From Shewanella zhangzhouensis (GTDB lineage Bacteria; Pseudomonadota; Gammaproteobacteria; Enterobacterales; Shewanellaceae), in the NCBI RefSeq assembly GCF_019457615.1, contig NZ_CP080414.1, positions 804,501-868,500 on the forward strand: DNA of 64,000 nt, written 5' to 3'. How positions within the stretch are numbered: position 1 is the stretch's first letter; every line of letters starts with the position of its first letter. Under the pieces are notes generated by a model. That model saw only the letters and a program-made list of their open reading frames with translations, did no database searches and was not told the origin of the DNA. A program made the translations under genes and the position numbers. Shown here piece by piece: positions 50,160 to 59,660 of this stretch.

Positions 50160-50545
50160 AAATCGCCCTTAAGTTATTGTATTTTACAGAAATTAATTCT
50201 GAACTCTCATGTCGGACCAAAAAAATATGCCAGGTCGGACACTAAGGTGGTCACAGATTAGCAAATTCTTTTTTCTTGTATAACCTCGTAGACGCTCGCA
50301 GGCGAAAAAAATCGGCTTCAGTAGTAGTAAAGTGTAATTCAAATGACATCTTGGTAAATCAAAAGTATGAGTTTTGTATTGCTTTAATGGAATGAAGTAC
50401 TATGAATTTGCCTGCGTCGATGCCGACAAAGGGGACGCTTATCAGCACACGGCTCAACAATTCTGGTGAGTTTGCCAACAACAAGACGTTCAAACCCGTT
50501 TCAGGGTGATAGAATCCCTCTCAAACTCCCTTGCGTCTTATATCT
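50160..50545. other. Intergenic region between the small gene and the ABC exporter gene
   Basis: These 386 bases hold the divergent promoters. The notable elements are GTCGGACC at 50211-50218 and CAGGTCGGAC at 50231-50240, both related to the palindrome at 48398-48417. Nothing else could be supported. Confidence 0.5.
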
Positions 50546-52330
50546 ATGCGCCCAACAGCCTATTTTGAAGGCCCCATCGAAAAGCTGAACTGGAAAGTAC
50601 TTGGCCTGCTTTGGCCCTATTTACTCGAGTTTAAAGGACGTATTTTGCTTGCACTGCTGTGCTTGTTGATTGCCAAGCTGGCGAGTGTAGGTATGCCTTT
50701 TTTGTTGAAAGGGCTGGTGGATGGTCTGGATGCAGGCAGGAGTGAAGCCTTGGTTGCCGTGCCATTGGGGTTGGTGCTGGCGTACGGTGGCACCCGCTTG
50801 CTGATGTCCATTACCGGGGAAATCCGCGACACCCTGTTTGGGCGTGTCACAGAGCGGGCCATCCGCCGATTGGGGCTGGCGGTGTTTGATCACTTACATC
50901 GCCTGGATCTGGACTTTCACCTTGAACGTCGCACCGGCGGTCTTTCCAGAGATATAGAAAGGGGCACCAGTGGCGTGAGTTTTTTGATGCGCTTTATGGT
51001 GTTCAACATAGTGCCGACCTTACTGGAAATTGCCTTGGTGGTGGGTATCTTTTTCGTTAAATACGGCTGGCAATTCGCCGGTATCACCCTGGTTTCCGTC
51101 ATCCTTTATATCGGCTTCAGTGTGGTTGCCACCGAGTGGCGTACCGAATATGTGCGCCAGGCGGCCAAGGCAGATTCCGTTTCCAATACCCGCGCCATCG
51201 ATAGTCTGCTGAACTATGAAACCGTGAAGTACTTTAACAACGAGCGCTTTGAGTCGGACCACTATGACAAGGCGTTGGAAGCCTGGGAAACGGCCAAACG
51301 AAATAACCGTCTGTCGTTATTTGCCCTGAACGGCGGCCAGGCAGTCATAATTGCCGTTGCAATGACCGCCATGATGGCACTTGCCGCCAAGCATGTGACC
51401 GAAAGCCAGATGACACTGGGCGATTTTGTGCTCATCAATGCCTTTATGATGCAGCTCTTTATGCCGTTGAACTTTTTGGGCTTTGTCTACAGGGAAATCC
51501 GTGGCGCACTGGCGAACATCGAGCGGATGTTTGGCCTCTTGGACAAAACGCCGCGCATTGAAGATAAGACCGATGCCGTGAATTTTGCCTGCCAGCGGGG
51601 AGAAATCCGTTTTGAGCAGGTTAACTTCAGCTACGACGAGCGCACTATTTTGTCGGATGTCAGTTTTACTGTGGCACCCGGGGAAAAGGTGGCCGTGGTG
51701 GGTGACAGCGGCGCCGGCAAGTCAACGCTGATTAAGCTGCTGTTTCGCTTCTATGACGTCGATTCCGGGCGTATTTGCATCGATGACATGGATCTTCGCG
51801 ACATGACCCAGGACAGCCTGAGAAGAGCCATAGCCATAGTGCCCCAGGATACTGTGCTCTTTAATGACTCGCTGCTGGAAAACATCCGCTATGGCCGCCC
51901 GGATGCCAGTGATGAAGAGGTTCTGGCCGTAATTCGTCATGCACATCTGGCAGATTTTGTGGCGGCATTGCCATCGGGTTGGGACACCAAGGTGGGTGAG
52001 CGCGGCCTTAAACTCTCTGGTGGAGAAAAACAGCGGGTTGCCATCGCCAGAGCCATGCTCAAGGGGTCGCCCATCCTGGTGTTTGATGAAGCGACCTCTT
52101 CACTGGACAGCCGTGCCGAGAAGGCGATATTGGATGCCCTGAAAGAAGTGGCCACCGGACACACCAGTCTGGTGGTCGCCCACCGACTCTCAACCATAGT
52201 GGATGCCGACCGCATTTTGGTGCTGAGTAAGGGACGCATTGCCGAGCAGGGAACCCATAAACAATTGCTCGCGATGGACGGTCTTTACGCCAGGCTCTGG
52301 CATATTCAGCATGAGCAAAAGATGAAGTGA
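50546..52330 (+). CDS. Atm1/HMT1-type ABC exporter (fused permease and ATPase)
   Basis: The 594-residue half-transporter has six membrane helices in the first 330 residues and an ATPase domain with Walker A GDSGAGKST, signature LSGGEKQRVAIARAM and Walker B ILVFDEATSSLD. The overall pattern, including YFNNERFESDHYDKALEAWE and ERRTGGLSRDIERGTSG, resembles the Atm1-type family, which exports glutathione-linked or metal-linked compounds. The ATG at 50546 lacks a strong ribosome-binding site; a TTG five codons earlier is possible. A dimer is expected. The substrate is unknown. Confidence 0.9.
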   Translation: MRPTAYFEGPIEKLNWKVLGLLWPYLLEFKGRILLALLCLLIAKLASVGMPFLLKGLVDGLDAGRSEALVAVPLGLVLAYGGTRLLMSITGEIRDTLFGRVTERAIRRLGLAVFDHLHRLDLDFHLERRTGGLSRDIERGTSGVSFLMRFMVFNIVPTLLEIALVVGIFFVKYGWQFAGITLVSVILYIGFSVVATEWRTEYVRQAAKADSVSNTRAIDSLLNYETVKYFNNERFESDHYDKALEAWETAKRNNRLSLFALNGGQAVIIAVAMTAMMALAAKHVTESQMTLGDFVLINAFMMQLFMPLNFLGFVYREIRGALANIERMFGLLDKTPRIEDKTDAVNFACQRGEIRFEQVNFSYDERTILSDVSFTVAPGEKVAVVGDSGAGKSTLIKLLFRFYDVDSGRICIDDMDLRDMTQDSLRRAIAIVPQDTVLFNDSLLENIRYGRPDASDEEVLAVIRHAHLADFVAALPSGWDTKVGERGLKLSGGEKQRVAIARAMLKGSPILVFDEATSSLDSRAEKAILDALKEVATGHTSLVVAHRLSTIVDADRILVLSKGRIAEQGTHKQLLAMDGLYARLWHIQHEQKMK

Positions 52331-52398
52331 AGTTCAGGTGTGATTCAGCAAAGCGCTCGCATAATCCTAAAAAGGATAAAAATTGTCACGGAGTCGCT

Positions 52399-52665
52399 AT
52401 GAAAAACATCGCTTTGCTGGTCAATTTGGAAGGCATGAGTGAAAAAGTCACCACAGATTGGAATGCCGTTTCTACAACCTTGAAAAAACGGCAGGTGACT
52501 CAGGAAACGTTGGTGGATATATACGCACAGCTCTGCGCTGGTCTTAAGGTGTCTACCCGAGGATTGACGCTGGCAAAACTAAACACAGACATGGTGTTGG
52601 ACAATGTGATCCGCAGCGCCCAAGCCGGTAGCCATCCTTCGGCAGGTTTTTACAGCCAAGGCTAA
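52399..52665 (+). CDS. Conserved small protein, function unknown
   Basis: The 88-residue product (MKNIALLVNLEGMSEKV at the start, ending AGFYSQG) has no signal peptide, membrane helix or recognised domain. The ATG at 52399 follows ACGGAG at six bases; the longer frame upstream is unlikely. It follows the ABC exporter by 68 bases and ends exactly where the convergent cysteine-rich gene ends. A helical cytoplasmic protein is likely. Confidence 0.7.
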   Translation: MKNIALLVNLEGMSEKVTTDWNAVSTTLKKRQVTQETLVDIYAQLCAGLKVSTRGLTLAKLNTDMVLDNVIRSAQAGSHPSAGFYSQG

Positions 52666-52857
52666 TCATTTAGAGGAAGGGGGCTTACGCCATCCCTCAC
52701 ACAGCAGCGGCAAATGTTTTTCCCCGTCGGCAGGCATTAATCGAATGATGCGCCCATCCCTGAAACAGAGTTGTTCTCCTTCAATCTCGGTTAGTCTGTC
52801 GCAGTTCTGACAACTGGTACTGCGAGGTTTTACCTCGGGCATATTTGGCTTATTCAC
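52666..52857 (-). CDS. Small cysteine-containing protein
   Basis: The 63-residue product has SCQNCDRL, LCFRDG and LCEGW, four cysteines that could bind a metal in a short zinc-ribbon-like unit. It starts at a GTG with only a weak ribosome-binding site; an ATG five codons later is an alternative. Its stop codon abuts that of the convergent 88-residue gene with no spacer. I do not recognise the family. Confidence 0.6.
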   Translation of the reverse strand: MNKPNMPEVKPRSTSCQNCDRLTEIEGEQLCFRDGRIIRLMPADGEKHLPLLCEGWRKPPSSK

Positions 52858-53093
52858 TATCCGGATCCTGAGCTTTAAATGGTTGATCCAGCCCCCACTT
52901 TACTCCCTAAGTGTTAACTGAATCAATCTTTGGCCGGCCATTATACTCAAGGCTGGTGAAGTTTAAATTAAAACTTAAGTCGAGTATGTTCCCTATTGCT
53001 TTCTTGCAACAAGAGGACGACTTTTTATTAAAGTTGTACAAAAATTATCCGATACAGAGGTTGAGCAGACTTGTGTCAGTATCGAGGTAATCC

Positions 53094-53702
53094 ATGGAAA
53101 TTCGCCCGCCCCAACCCAATCACGGTGCCACAGTGTCTCAAGTGGCAAAAGACAAGAGCCCCGAAGCGGGCAAAAACCATGGTGAGACTGTTGCTGTGGT
53201 TGCCAGCCAAAAGACAGCTGCACATTCCAGCCGTGCCTTGATGAACGCAGCGATACTTTCGGCACAGCAAGAGGTGAGCCTGAGTGCTGCCGATGAGCCC
53301 ATGGTATTGCTGTATCGTGCCGCGATCGAAGCCATCAATGAGCAGCTTGCCCCGACTATGGGCGAGCAGGCCATTGAGCGGCTGGCAGAGGAAGGCGTTG
53401 ATACTTCTCCAGAAGCCACGGCCGGCAGAATAGTTGATTTTGCCACCCAATTCTTCAGCGTTTATCAATCTCAAAATAGCAGCCAGCCATTGGTTCAGCA
53501 GTTGGAGGGGTTTATGGCTGTGATTGGCGGTGCGATTGATGAGGGCTTCAAAGAAGCCAGAGACATACTCAGTGGTCTTAAGGTACTGGAAGGGGATATC
53601 GCAGCGGGCGTTGATAAGACCTACGACCTGGTGCAGCAAGGGCTCAAGGATTTTGCCGACAAGATGAATCCACAAGATAAAGAACAGAGCACAGCAGGAT
53701 AA
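53094..53702 (+). CDS. DUF5610 domain protein
   Basis: The 202-residue product matches the uncharacterised DUF5610 family: AGRIVDFATQFFSVYQSQN followed by EGFMAVIGGAIDEGFKEARD and LSGLKVLEGDIAAGVDKTYD, the most conserved block. The first 50 residues are of low complexity. There is no signal peptide or membrane helix. The family is common in marine gammaproteobacteria. It stands alone, with no functional hint from its neighbours. Confidence 0.82.
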   Translation: MEIRPPQPNHGATVSQVAKDKSPEAGKNHGETVAVVASQKTAAHSSRALMNAAILSAQQEVSLSAADEPMVLLYRAAIEAINEQLAPTMGEQAIERLAEEGVDTSPEATAGRIVDFATQFFSVYQSQNSSQPLVQQLEGFMAVIGGAIDEGFKEARDILSGLKVLEGDIAAGVDKTYDLVQQGLKDFADKMNPQDKEQSTAG

Positions 53703-53781
53703 ACGCCTTCGTTAAAAAGGGTTTTTATTTTTTCCTCCCTTGCTTATGCTGGAGCTGCAGCCACAGAGTAGGGGAGGCGAC

Positions 53782-54528
53782 ATGTGGGTCGAAGGCCGGG
53801 TGTTGCAAAGAAAGGATTGGACCGACAAGCTGTTCAGTCTCAGGATTGATGCCAAAATAGCGCCCTTTATTGCGGGACAGTTTATTAAACTCAGTTTACC
53901 CAGTGAGGATAAGCGCATAGCTCGGGCTTATTCTCTGGTTAACCCTCCCGGAACCGATTATATCGAGGTGCTGGCCGTTGCCGTTGAAGAGGGCGAGCTC
54001 TCTCCGAGATTGCAGGATTTGAGCCCCGGTGATGTGCTTCAAGTTTCTGCCAGCGCGACCGGCTTTTTAACCTTGGGCGAATTACCCGACGCCCCCGCAG
54101 CCGGGCGTCAGCTCTGGATGCTCGCCACTGGTACCGCCGTTGGCCCCTTTATTTCCATGCTTGGCACCGAAGAGCCCTGGCAAAGGTTTGAACACCTGGT
54201 GCTTGTATATGGGGTTCGCCGGGCTGAGGATCTGGCTTATCTTGACGAGTTGCAAGCCCTGGCAGCAAGCAGGCCCAGCTTACAACTCATCTTATCCGTT
54301 ACCCGGGAATCCGTACCCGGTGCAATGCAACAAAGGATACCCGATGCGCTGGCTTCTGGCGCGCTCGAAGCCGCCAGCGGCCTTACTTTGTCTGCCGCGC
54401 ATTCTCAGGTCATGATTTGTGGTAATCCCGAGATGGTTGCAAGCACCCAGGCAATGTTGCTCGAACGTGGTCTGTGTAAAAACCTTCGCAGGGCACCCGG
54501 GCAAATCACAGTGGAAAAATACTGGTAA
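53782..54528 (+). CDS. fpr: Ferredoxin/flavodoxin-NADP reductase
   Basis: The 248-residue flavoenzyme passes electrons between NADPH and ferredoxin or flavodoxin. The FAD motif is ARAYSLVNPPG, the NADP motif MLATGTAVGPFISML, and the C-terminal aromatic is the Trp of KYW. The WTDKLFSLRIDA N-terminus aligns with E. coli Fpr. The ATG at 53782 has GGGGAGG five bases upstream; upstream in-frame ATG codons are not preceded by such a site. It lies 16 bases before a GST-type gene and may be cotranscribed with it. Confidence 0.92.
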   Translation: MWVEGRVLQRKDWTDKLFSLRIDAKIAPFIAGQFIKLSLPSEDKRIARAYSLVNPPGTDYIEVLAVAVEEGELSPRLQDLSPGDVLQVSASATGFLTLGELPDAPAAGRQLWMLATGTAVGPFISMLGTEEPWQRFEHLVLVYGVRRAEDLAYLDELQALAASRPSLQLILSVTRESVPGAMQQRIPDALASGALEAASGLTLSAAHSQVMICGNPEMVASTQAMLLERGLCKNLRRAPGQITVEKYW

Positions 54529-54544
54529 CACACAAGGAACTCCC

Positions 54545-55147
54545 ATGAAGCTTTTATGCTCTGCACCTTCGCCTTATTCCCGTATGGTCCGAATCGTGGT
54601 GCGCTACCTGGAATTGGATGTCGAAGAGCTGAACACCAATCCATTGGAAAATGGTGATACCTTGCTGAGTGCCAATCCTCTCGGGCAAATTCCCTGCTTG
54701 TTTTTGAACGATGGGGCCGCCCTCTACGACAGTGAAGTGATCTGCCGCTACCTTGATGCAACCTATGCCAAGAGTCAGTTGTTTGGAGAGCCGGGTTTGG
54801 ATTGGCATGCCCAGTGTCAGTTTTCACTGCTGAAAGGGCTTATCGACAGTGCAGTAAAGCTGAGGCAGGAGCAGATGCGTGAAGAAGAGGGCGTGCGTTC
54901 AGCGTTTTGGACCTCGCGTTTTGAACAGGCGCTCTTGAGGGGCATTCGTGAGCTTGAGCGTCAGGGTGCCGGTTCGTCTGACCGCATTAACGCCCACAGT
55001 ATGGCGTTGGTGTGCTTATTGGATTATATGGATTACCGACATCCGGCACTGGAGTGGCGTAATCTTGCACCGGCGCTGACACTGTGGTTTGACGAAGTGC
55101 GTGAGTTGCCAATATTCCGTGAAACGCGCCCGGATATTGCCTGCTAA
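54545..55147 (+). CDS. Glutathione S-transferase family protein
   Basis: The 200-residue protein has an N-terminal thioredoxin-like domain (LLCSAPSPYSRMVRIVVRYL, NPLGQIPCLFL with the cis-Pro, and LYDSEVICRYLD with the glutathione-binding Ser) and a C-terminal helical domain. The family is GST; the substrate is unknown. The ATG at 54545 has AAGGAA six bases upstream. Its last four bases overlap the end of the convergent gene on the other strand. Confidence 0.9.
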   Translation: MKLLCSAPSPYSRMVRIVVRYLELDVEELNTNPLENGDTLLSANPLGQIPCLFLNDGAALYDSEVICRYLDATYAKSQLFGEPGLDWHAQCQFSLLKGLIDSAVKLRQEQMREEEGVRSAFWTSRFEQALLRGIRELERQGAGSSDRINAHSMALVCLLDYMDYRHPALEWRNLAPALTLWFDEVRELPIFRETRPDIAC

Positions 55148-55647
55148 ACATCTGTAATGCGCCGGCCCTTGGGGAGTTGGCGCTTATTTTTTTCACCGAA
55201 ATGCCCATACAATTCTTCTGTTAGCCCATACCTCGCCCGTCTGTCTGAGTGGGGGATCCGGCGGTCTTCAAAGTGCTGATAATGGCAATGGCAGGTTTCG
55301 GCATCACAGCCTTTCAGTGGAATGGCGGGGGCATCACCGGAGAGAAATCGTTGCCCATCCATGGCCTGTCTGGCACTGCAGTCATTTAAACCGGCAACCA
55401 CAGTGACGCAGTGAAATGGATGTAGGCCCTGTGGCTTTGCCCCATTGATCCTGGCCTGGTGCTCTACCTCTTCCAGGGACTCGTACACACTCTGATCTTT
55501 AGGAATCTCCAGCTCATGGGGCACTACAGCGTGCTTTTTGTGTCTGCACTCCCTGTGACGTTGATGCCAGTGATCCGATTGATACTTACTGTAAACGAAC
55601 CAGCCTACTGACACAGCCAGAGCCAGCAACAGCAAAAACAAGTCCAT
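55144..55647 (-). CDS. Membrane-anchored Cys/His-rich protein
   Basis: The 167-residue protein has one N-terminal membrane helix (residues 3-20) and a cytoplasmic or periplasmic part rich in His and Cys: HWHQRHRECRHKKH, HPFHCVTVV, LNDCSARQA and GCDAETCHCHYQHFEDRR. These could form a metal site. I do not recognise a named family. It ends within the GST gene by four bases and is divergent from the iron importer operon, so a metal-related role is a possible inference. Confidence 0.75.
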   Translation of the reverse strand: MDLFLLLLALAVSVGWFVYSKYQSDHWHQRHRECRHKKHAVVPHELEIPKDQSVYESLEEVEHQARINGAKPQGLHPFHCVTVVAGLNDCSARQAMDGQRFLSGDAPAIPLKGCDAETCHCHYQHFEDRRIPHSDRRARYGLTEELYGHFGEKNKRQLPKGRRITDV

Positions 55648-55830
55648 TGTGCTAGCCCCCTGCCGGTTAACAATTAAGTTTCAGTTTAGTTTAGTTTGAG
55701 ATAATTCGCGGTTTGCTTTCGGTGCAATTGCGTAACACATTGAGTAATATCGATAAATTTCATTGACTCAGCTAACATTTTGGCGAGTTTAAGTTGTCAG
55801 TTAAGACCCCTTGGATTACCCTGTCTGTAG

Positions 55831-55849
55831 TGATAATAATTATCATTAG
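55831..55849 (+). promoter_or_regulatory. Fur box upstream of the ferric-iron importer
   Basis: TGATAATAATTATCATTAG matches the 19-base Fur consensus in about 15 positions, and it lies 36 bases before the fbpA start. Iron-loaded Fur should repress the operon. Confidence 0.82.
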
Positions 55850-55884
55850 TTTGTTTTGACTTAACCAAGTTCTGGGAGTTCGAG

Positions 55885-56892
55885 ATGAAATTGTCCAAAG
55901 GGGTATTGTTCGCAGGCCTGGCCTGCTTGACCGGCTCTGCCATGGCGGCTGATACGTTGACTGTCTATTCCTATCGTCAGGCATTTTTGATCGAGCCCAT
56001 ACTGGCAGAATTCACGAAAGAAACCGGCATTCAAACCCAGCTGGTATTTGCCAAAGATGGCATAGCAGAACGTCTGCAGCGTGAAGGCCGTCTGTCTCCG
56101 GCGGATTTGGTATTGACCTCCGAGTTCTCTAAGCTGATGGAGCTGGTTGATAAAGATCTGGTGGACAAGGTGCAAAGTCCGGTTCTCGAGAGCAACATTC
56201 CAGCGCAGTTGCGCTCAGCCGATGGTGATTGGTATGCCCTGACGGTGCGCACCCGCAGCCTGTACTCTTCAAAAGAAAGGCTGGGTAAGTTGGATATCGA
56301 CTATGAAGATCTGGCCGATCCCAAATACAAAGGTAAAATCTGCACCCGCAGCGGTAAGCATCCTTACAATATTTCGCTGGTGGCATCCATGATTGCCAAC
56401 AAGGGCGAGGCCGAAACCAAAGTGTGGCTCGAAGGCCTGAAAGCCAATCTGGCGCGCAAACCTCAGGGGAACGACAGGGCACAGGTCAAGGCCGTAAAGG
56501 AAGGCCTGTGTGATATCGCCATCGGCAACAGCTATTACTTCGGTGCCATGATGCAGGACCCTGAGCAAAAGAGCTGGGCTGAAGCCGTATACATCAACTT
56601 CCCCAACCAAGCTAACCGTGGCACCCACATCAATGTGTCCGGCATGGCCATGCCAAAATATGCTCCCAACAAGGAACAGGCCGTTAAGCTGATGGAGTTT
56701 TTGGCATCTGACAAAGCGCAACATGCCTATGCCGAAGTCAACATGGAATACCCGGTGAAAGTTGATGTGAAACCCTCAGAGATGGTGGCCTCCTGGGGCG
56801 AGTTCAAGGCCGACACACTGGCCATTGAAAAGCTTGCCGAATATCACGGTGCTGCCGTGAAATTGCTCGATGAAGTGAAATTCGACCTCTGA
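55885..56892 (+). CDS. fbpA: Ferric iron ABC transporter, periplasmic binding protein
   Basis: The 335-residue protein has a signal peptide (cleavage after SAMA near residue 21) and the family-1 iron-binding fold. It begins TLTVYSYRQAFLIEPILAEF and carries the paired tyrosines in IGNSYYFGAMM that coordinate ferric iron. It captures iron in the periplasm and hands it to the permease encoded by the next gene. A Fur box precedes it and an intercistronic hairpin follows, so it should be made in excess over the permease. Confidence 0.94.
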   Translation: MKLSKGVLFAGLACLTGSAMAADTLTVYSYRQAFLIEPILAEFTKETGIQTQLVFAKDGIAERLQREGRLSPADLVLTSEFSKLMELVDKDLVDKVQSPVLESNIPAQLRSADGDWYALTVRTRSLYSSKERLGKLDIDYEDLADPKYKGKICTRSGKHPYNISLVASMIANKGEAETKVWLEGLKANLARKPQGNDRAQVKAVKEGLCDIAIGNSYYFGAMMQDPEQKSWAEAVYINFPNQANRGTHINVSGMAMPKYAPNKEQAVKLMEFLASDKAQHAYAEVNMEYPVKVDVKPSEMVASWGEFKADTLAIEKLAEYHGAAVKLLDEVKFDL

Positions 56893-56914
56893 CGATAGCA
56901 TTCGCCTAATTCGT

Positions 56915-56937
56915 GCGGCGCCAACGGAGGGCGCCGC
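56915..56937 (+). other. Intercistronic hairpin between binding protein and permease genes
   Basis: GCGGCGCC pairs perfectly with GGCGCCGC across a seven-base loop. No T-run follows, so it more likely protects the upstream mRNA from degradation than ends transcription. Confidence 0.6.
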
Positions 56938-56951
56938 CTCTGGAATACACT

Positions 56952-58580
56952 ATGGTAGTTGGATTACCCAAGCGCTGGTCGTTTTTGGGTTTTTTTATTG
57001 CATTTCTGTTTTTAACACCGCTGCTGGCGCTGTTGGCTACCGCCGCCTTTCCCGATGGCGAGGTGTTTGCGCACCTGGCCGATACTGTGCTGCCCACTTA
57101 TATCCTCAATACCCTGCTGCTGATGTTGGGGGTTGGCTTGCTGTCGGCACTGCTGGCGATTCCTGCAGCCTGGCTGGTGGCCCGCTGCGAAGTGCCGGGC
57201 AGACGCTTCTTTCAATGGGCTTTGCTGCTGCCACTGGCGATGCCAGCCTATGTGGTGGCCTACGTATACACCGACCTGCTTGATTATCCGGGGCCGATTC
57301 AGCGGACCTTGCGGGCGCTGCTTGGGATTGATAGCGGCGCCGACTATTGGTTTCCCGATATTCGCAGCCTCGGCGGTGCCACGCTTATCCTGGCCTTGGT
57401 GCTATTCCCATACATCTTTTTGCTGGCCCGCACCGCCTTTATGGAGCAGTCTCTGAGTTTGCTGCAGGCATCCCGTTTGATGGGCGCCAGCGAGCGTGAA
57501 AGTTTCTGGCGTTTGGCGCTGCCCATGGCAAGGCCCGCCATCGCCGCCGGCGTGGCGCTGGTTGCTATGGAAACCGCCGCCGACTTCGCTACCGTGAGTT
57601 ATTTTGCCGTGCCCACCCTGACCACTGCGGTGTACGACACCTGGCTTGGCTATGGCAGTCTGGCCTCGGCTTCCAAGCTGTCGATGATTATTCTGGTGGC
57701 GGTGTTCTTACTTATCTGGCTGGAGCGATTTGCCCGGCGCCGACAGCAGCTGTTTCAGCGTCAGGCGCTTACCGGACAAATCCCCCGCCTGCATCTGGGC
57801 CGCTGGCGTTGGCTGGGCTTGGGCTATTGCAGTTTGTTGCTGTTTCTATCTTTCCTGTTGCCCCTCGGCATCCTGCTGGGTTATGCGGTGCGCTACTTTG
57901 ACCTGAGCTGGCAGGGCGATTTCTGGCGTTACAGTTGGAACAGCTTTTCACTGTCGGCCATCGCAGCCGTGCTTTGTGTTGTGTTTGCGCTGGCGCTGCT
58001 GTTTATTGCCCGAATAAGCCCAAGAGCGCAGGACGCCATGCCCGCAAGGCTTGCTTCAACCGGTTATGCCTTGCCGGGTACAGTGCTTGCCATCGGCGTG
58101 CTTGGCCCCCTGACCTGGCTCGATTTCGGCCTTAACGATTTTTGTGCCTGGCTGGGTATTGATGGCCCCGGGCTGCTGTTTACCGGCAGCACCATCGCCC
58201 TGATATTTGCCTTTTGTGTGCGTTTTATTGCCATTGCCATCGGTGGCATTGAAAACAGCTGGCGCAGGCTGTCGCCGTCGCTCGATATGGCGGCACTCTC
58301 CATGGGCCGGGGGCCGATTGCCCTGTTCTTCAAGGTGCATTTACCGCTGCTTCGTACCGGCATTTTAGCTTCGTTGCTGCTGGTGTTCATTGAAGCCATG
58401 AAAGAGCTACCGGCAGCGCTGCTGTTAAGGCCCATTGGATTTGAAAACCTTGCGACCAAGGTGTTTGAGTATGTGTCGGATGAGCGGCTGGAGCAGGGGG
58501 CTCTGGGCGCCATTGTGATTGTATTGGTGGGACTGATTCCTTTGGTGTTTTTAAACCGTTCCATCGAGAAGGAGAGCTGA
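56952..58580 (+). CDS. fbpB: Ferric iron ABC transporter, permease
   Basis: The 542-residue membrane protein is a duplicated permease with about twelve helices and two EAA-type loops (GASERESFWRLALPMARPAI and SMGRGPIALFFKVHLPLLRT) that contact the ATPase. It carries ferric iron across the inner membrane. The ATG at 56952 has GGAA about eight bases upstream; a GTG 13 codons earlier falls in the hairpin and would lack a site. It ends one base before the ATPase gene. Confidence 0.93.
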   Translation: MVVGLPKRWSFLGFFIAFLFLTPLLALLATAAFPDGEVFAHLADTVLPTYILNTLLLMLGVGLLSALLAIPAAWLVARCEVPGRRFFQWALLLPLAMPAYVVAYVYTDLLDYPGPIQRTLRALLGIDSGADYWFPDIRSLGGATLILALVLFPYIFLLARTAFMEQSLSLLQASRLMGASERESFWRLALPMARPAIAAGVALVAMETAADFATVSYFAVPTLTTAVYDTWLGYGSLASASKLSMIILVAVFLLIWLERFARRRQQLFQRQALTGQIPRLHLGRWRWLGLGYCSLLLFLSFLLPLGILLGYAVRYFDLSWQGDFWRYSWNSFSLSAIAAVLCVVFALALLFIARISPRAQDAMPARLASTGYALPGTVLAIGVLGPLTWLDFGLNDFCAWLGIDGPGLLFTGSTIALIFAFCVRFIAIAIGGIENSWRRLSPSLDMAALSMGRGPIALFFKVHLPLLRTGILASLLLVFIEAMKELPAALLLRPIGFENLATKVFEYVSDERLEQGALGAIVIVLVGLIPLVFLNRSIEKES

Positions 58581-58581
58581 T

Positions 58582-59607
58582 ATGTCGACTCTGAGCATTC
58601 AGGGACTTCACAGTGATTATCGCGGCGAGCAGGTGTTGCGCGGACTCGACCTCACCCTGACACAGGGCGAAATCACCGCACTGCTTGGCCCCAGTGGCTG
58701 TGGTAAAACCACCTTACTCAGGACCATAGCCGGGCTTCAGGATATCTCGGCCGGCAGCATTGTCATCAACGGCAACACTGTCAGTGCAGATGGCTGCTTC
58801 GTCGCACCGGAAAAGCGCAGCATAGGGATGATATTTCAGGACTACGCGCTCTTTCCTCATCTCACAGTCGCCGACAATATCCTCTTTGGTGTCCGTCAGT
58901 TGGATAAACAAAGCCGTAGCGTCAGGCTCGAGGAAATGCTGAGTCTGGTCAAACTGGAGGGGCTTGGAAAACGTTACCCACATGAGCTATCAGGTGGGCA
59001 GCAGCAACGGGTGTCCATTGCAAGAGCCCTGGCCTACGAGCCGGACCTGCTGTTGCTGGATGAGCCTTTTTCCAATATCGATGCCCAGGTACGCCGGGCG
59101 CTGATGTTGGAAATCAGGGCCATTTTGAAGGCGCGTAACGTGTCGGCGGTGTTTGTGACCCACAGTAAGGATGAGGCCTTTGCCTTTGCCGATACTCTGG
59201 CACTGTTTGAAGCGGGCCGTATAGTGCAGCACGGCATTCCGGAAACCTTGTACCAAAGCCCCAACACCCCCTATGTGGCCGACTTCCTCGGTGCCAGCAA
59301 TTATCTGGATGTGAAGCTCGAAGCCGGGCAACTCATCAGCACTCTGGGAGCTTTCCCATTGCCGCAAGACTTTAAGGCGGCATCTGAAACCGGTCGCTGG
59401 CTACTGCGTCCCGAACAGCTGGTGATTGAAGCCAGAGCCGATGGGGCAGGGGAGATACTTGAGCGCCGCTTTCTTGGCAATGGATGTCATTATCTGGTGC
59501 GTCTTGGCGAGCAGGTACTGGATATCCACAGCCACCTTGGCCATCTCGCCTGTGGCAGCCGTGTCAGTTTGTCTGCGGCGGCGGATACACCGGTAATCTT
59601 TGCTTAA
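58582..59607 (+). CDS. fbpC: Ferric iron ABC transporter, ATP-binding subunit
   Basis: The 341-residue ATPase has Walker A GPSGCGKTTLL, signature LSGGQQQRVSIARAL, Walker B LLLLDEPFSNID and an H-loop VTHSKDEA, followed by a C-terminal TOBE-like domain from about residue 245. It powers the FbpB permease. The start codon follows the fbpB stop after one base, with GGAGAG upstream, so translation is coupled. This completes a three-gene ferric-iron import operon under Fur. Confidence 0.94.
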   Translation: MSTLSIQGLHSDYRGEQVLRGLDLTLTQGEITALLGPSGCGKTTLLRTIAGLQDISAGSIVINGNTVSADGCFVAPEKRSIGMIFQDYALFPHLTVADNILFGVRQLDKQSRSVRLEEMLSLVKLEGLGKRYPHELSGGQQQRVSIARALAYEPDLLLLDEPFSNIDAQVRRALMLEIRAILKARNVSAVFVTHSKDEAFAFADTLALFEAGRIVQHGIPETLYQSPNTPYVADFLGASNYLDVKLEAGQLISTLGAFPLPQDFKAASETGRWLLRPEQLVIEARADGAGEILERRFLGNGCHYLVRLGEQVLDIHSHLGHLACGSRVSLSAAADTPVIFA

Positions 59608-59660
59608 ACAGGTGATTATTGAGGTAAACCTGTGTAGTTTGTGTTCTGGGAGGACTCACC

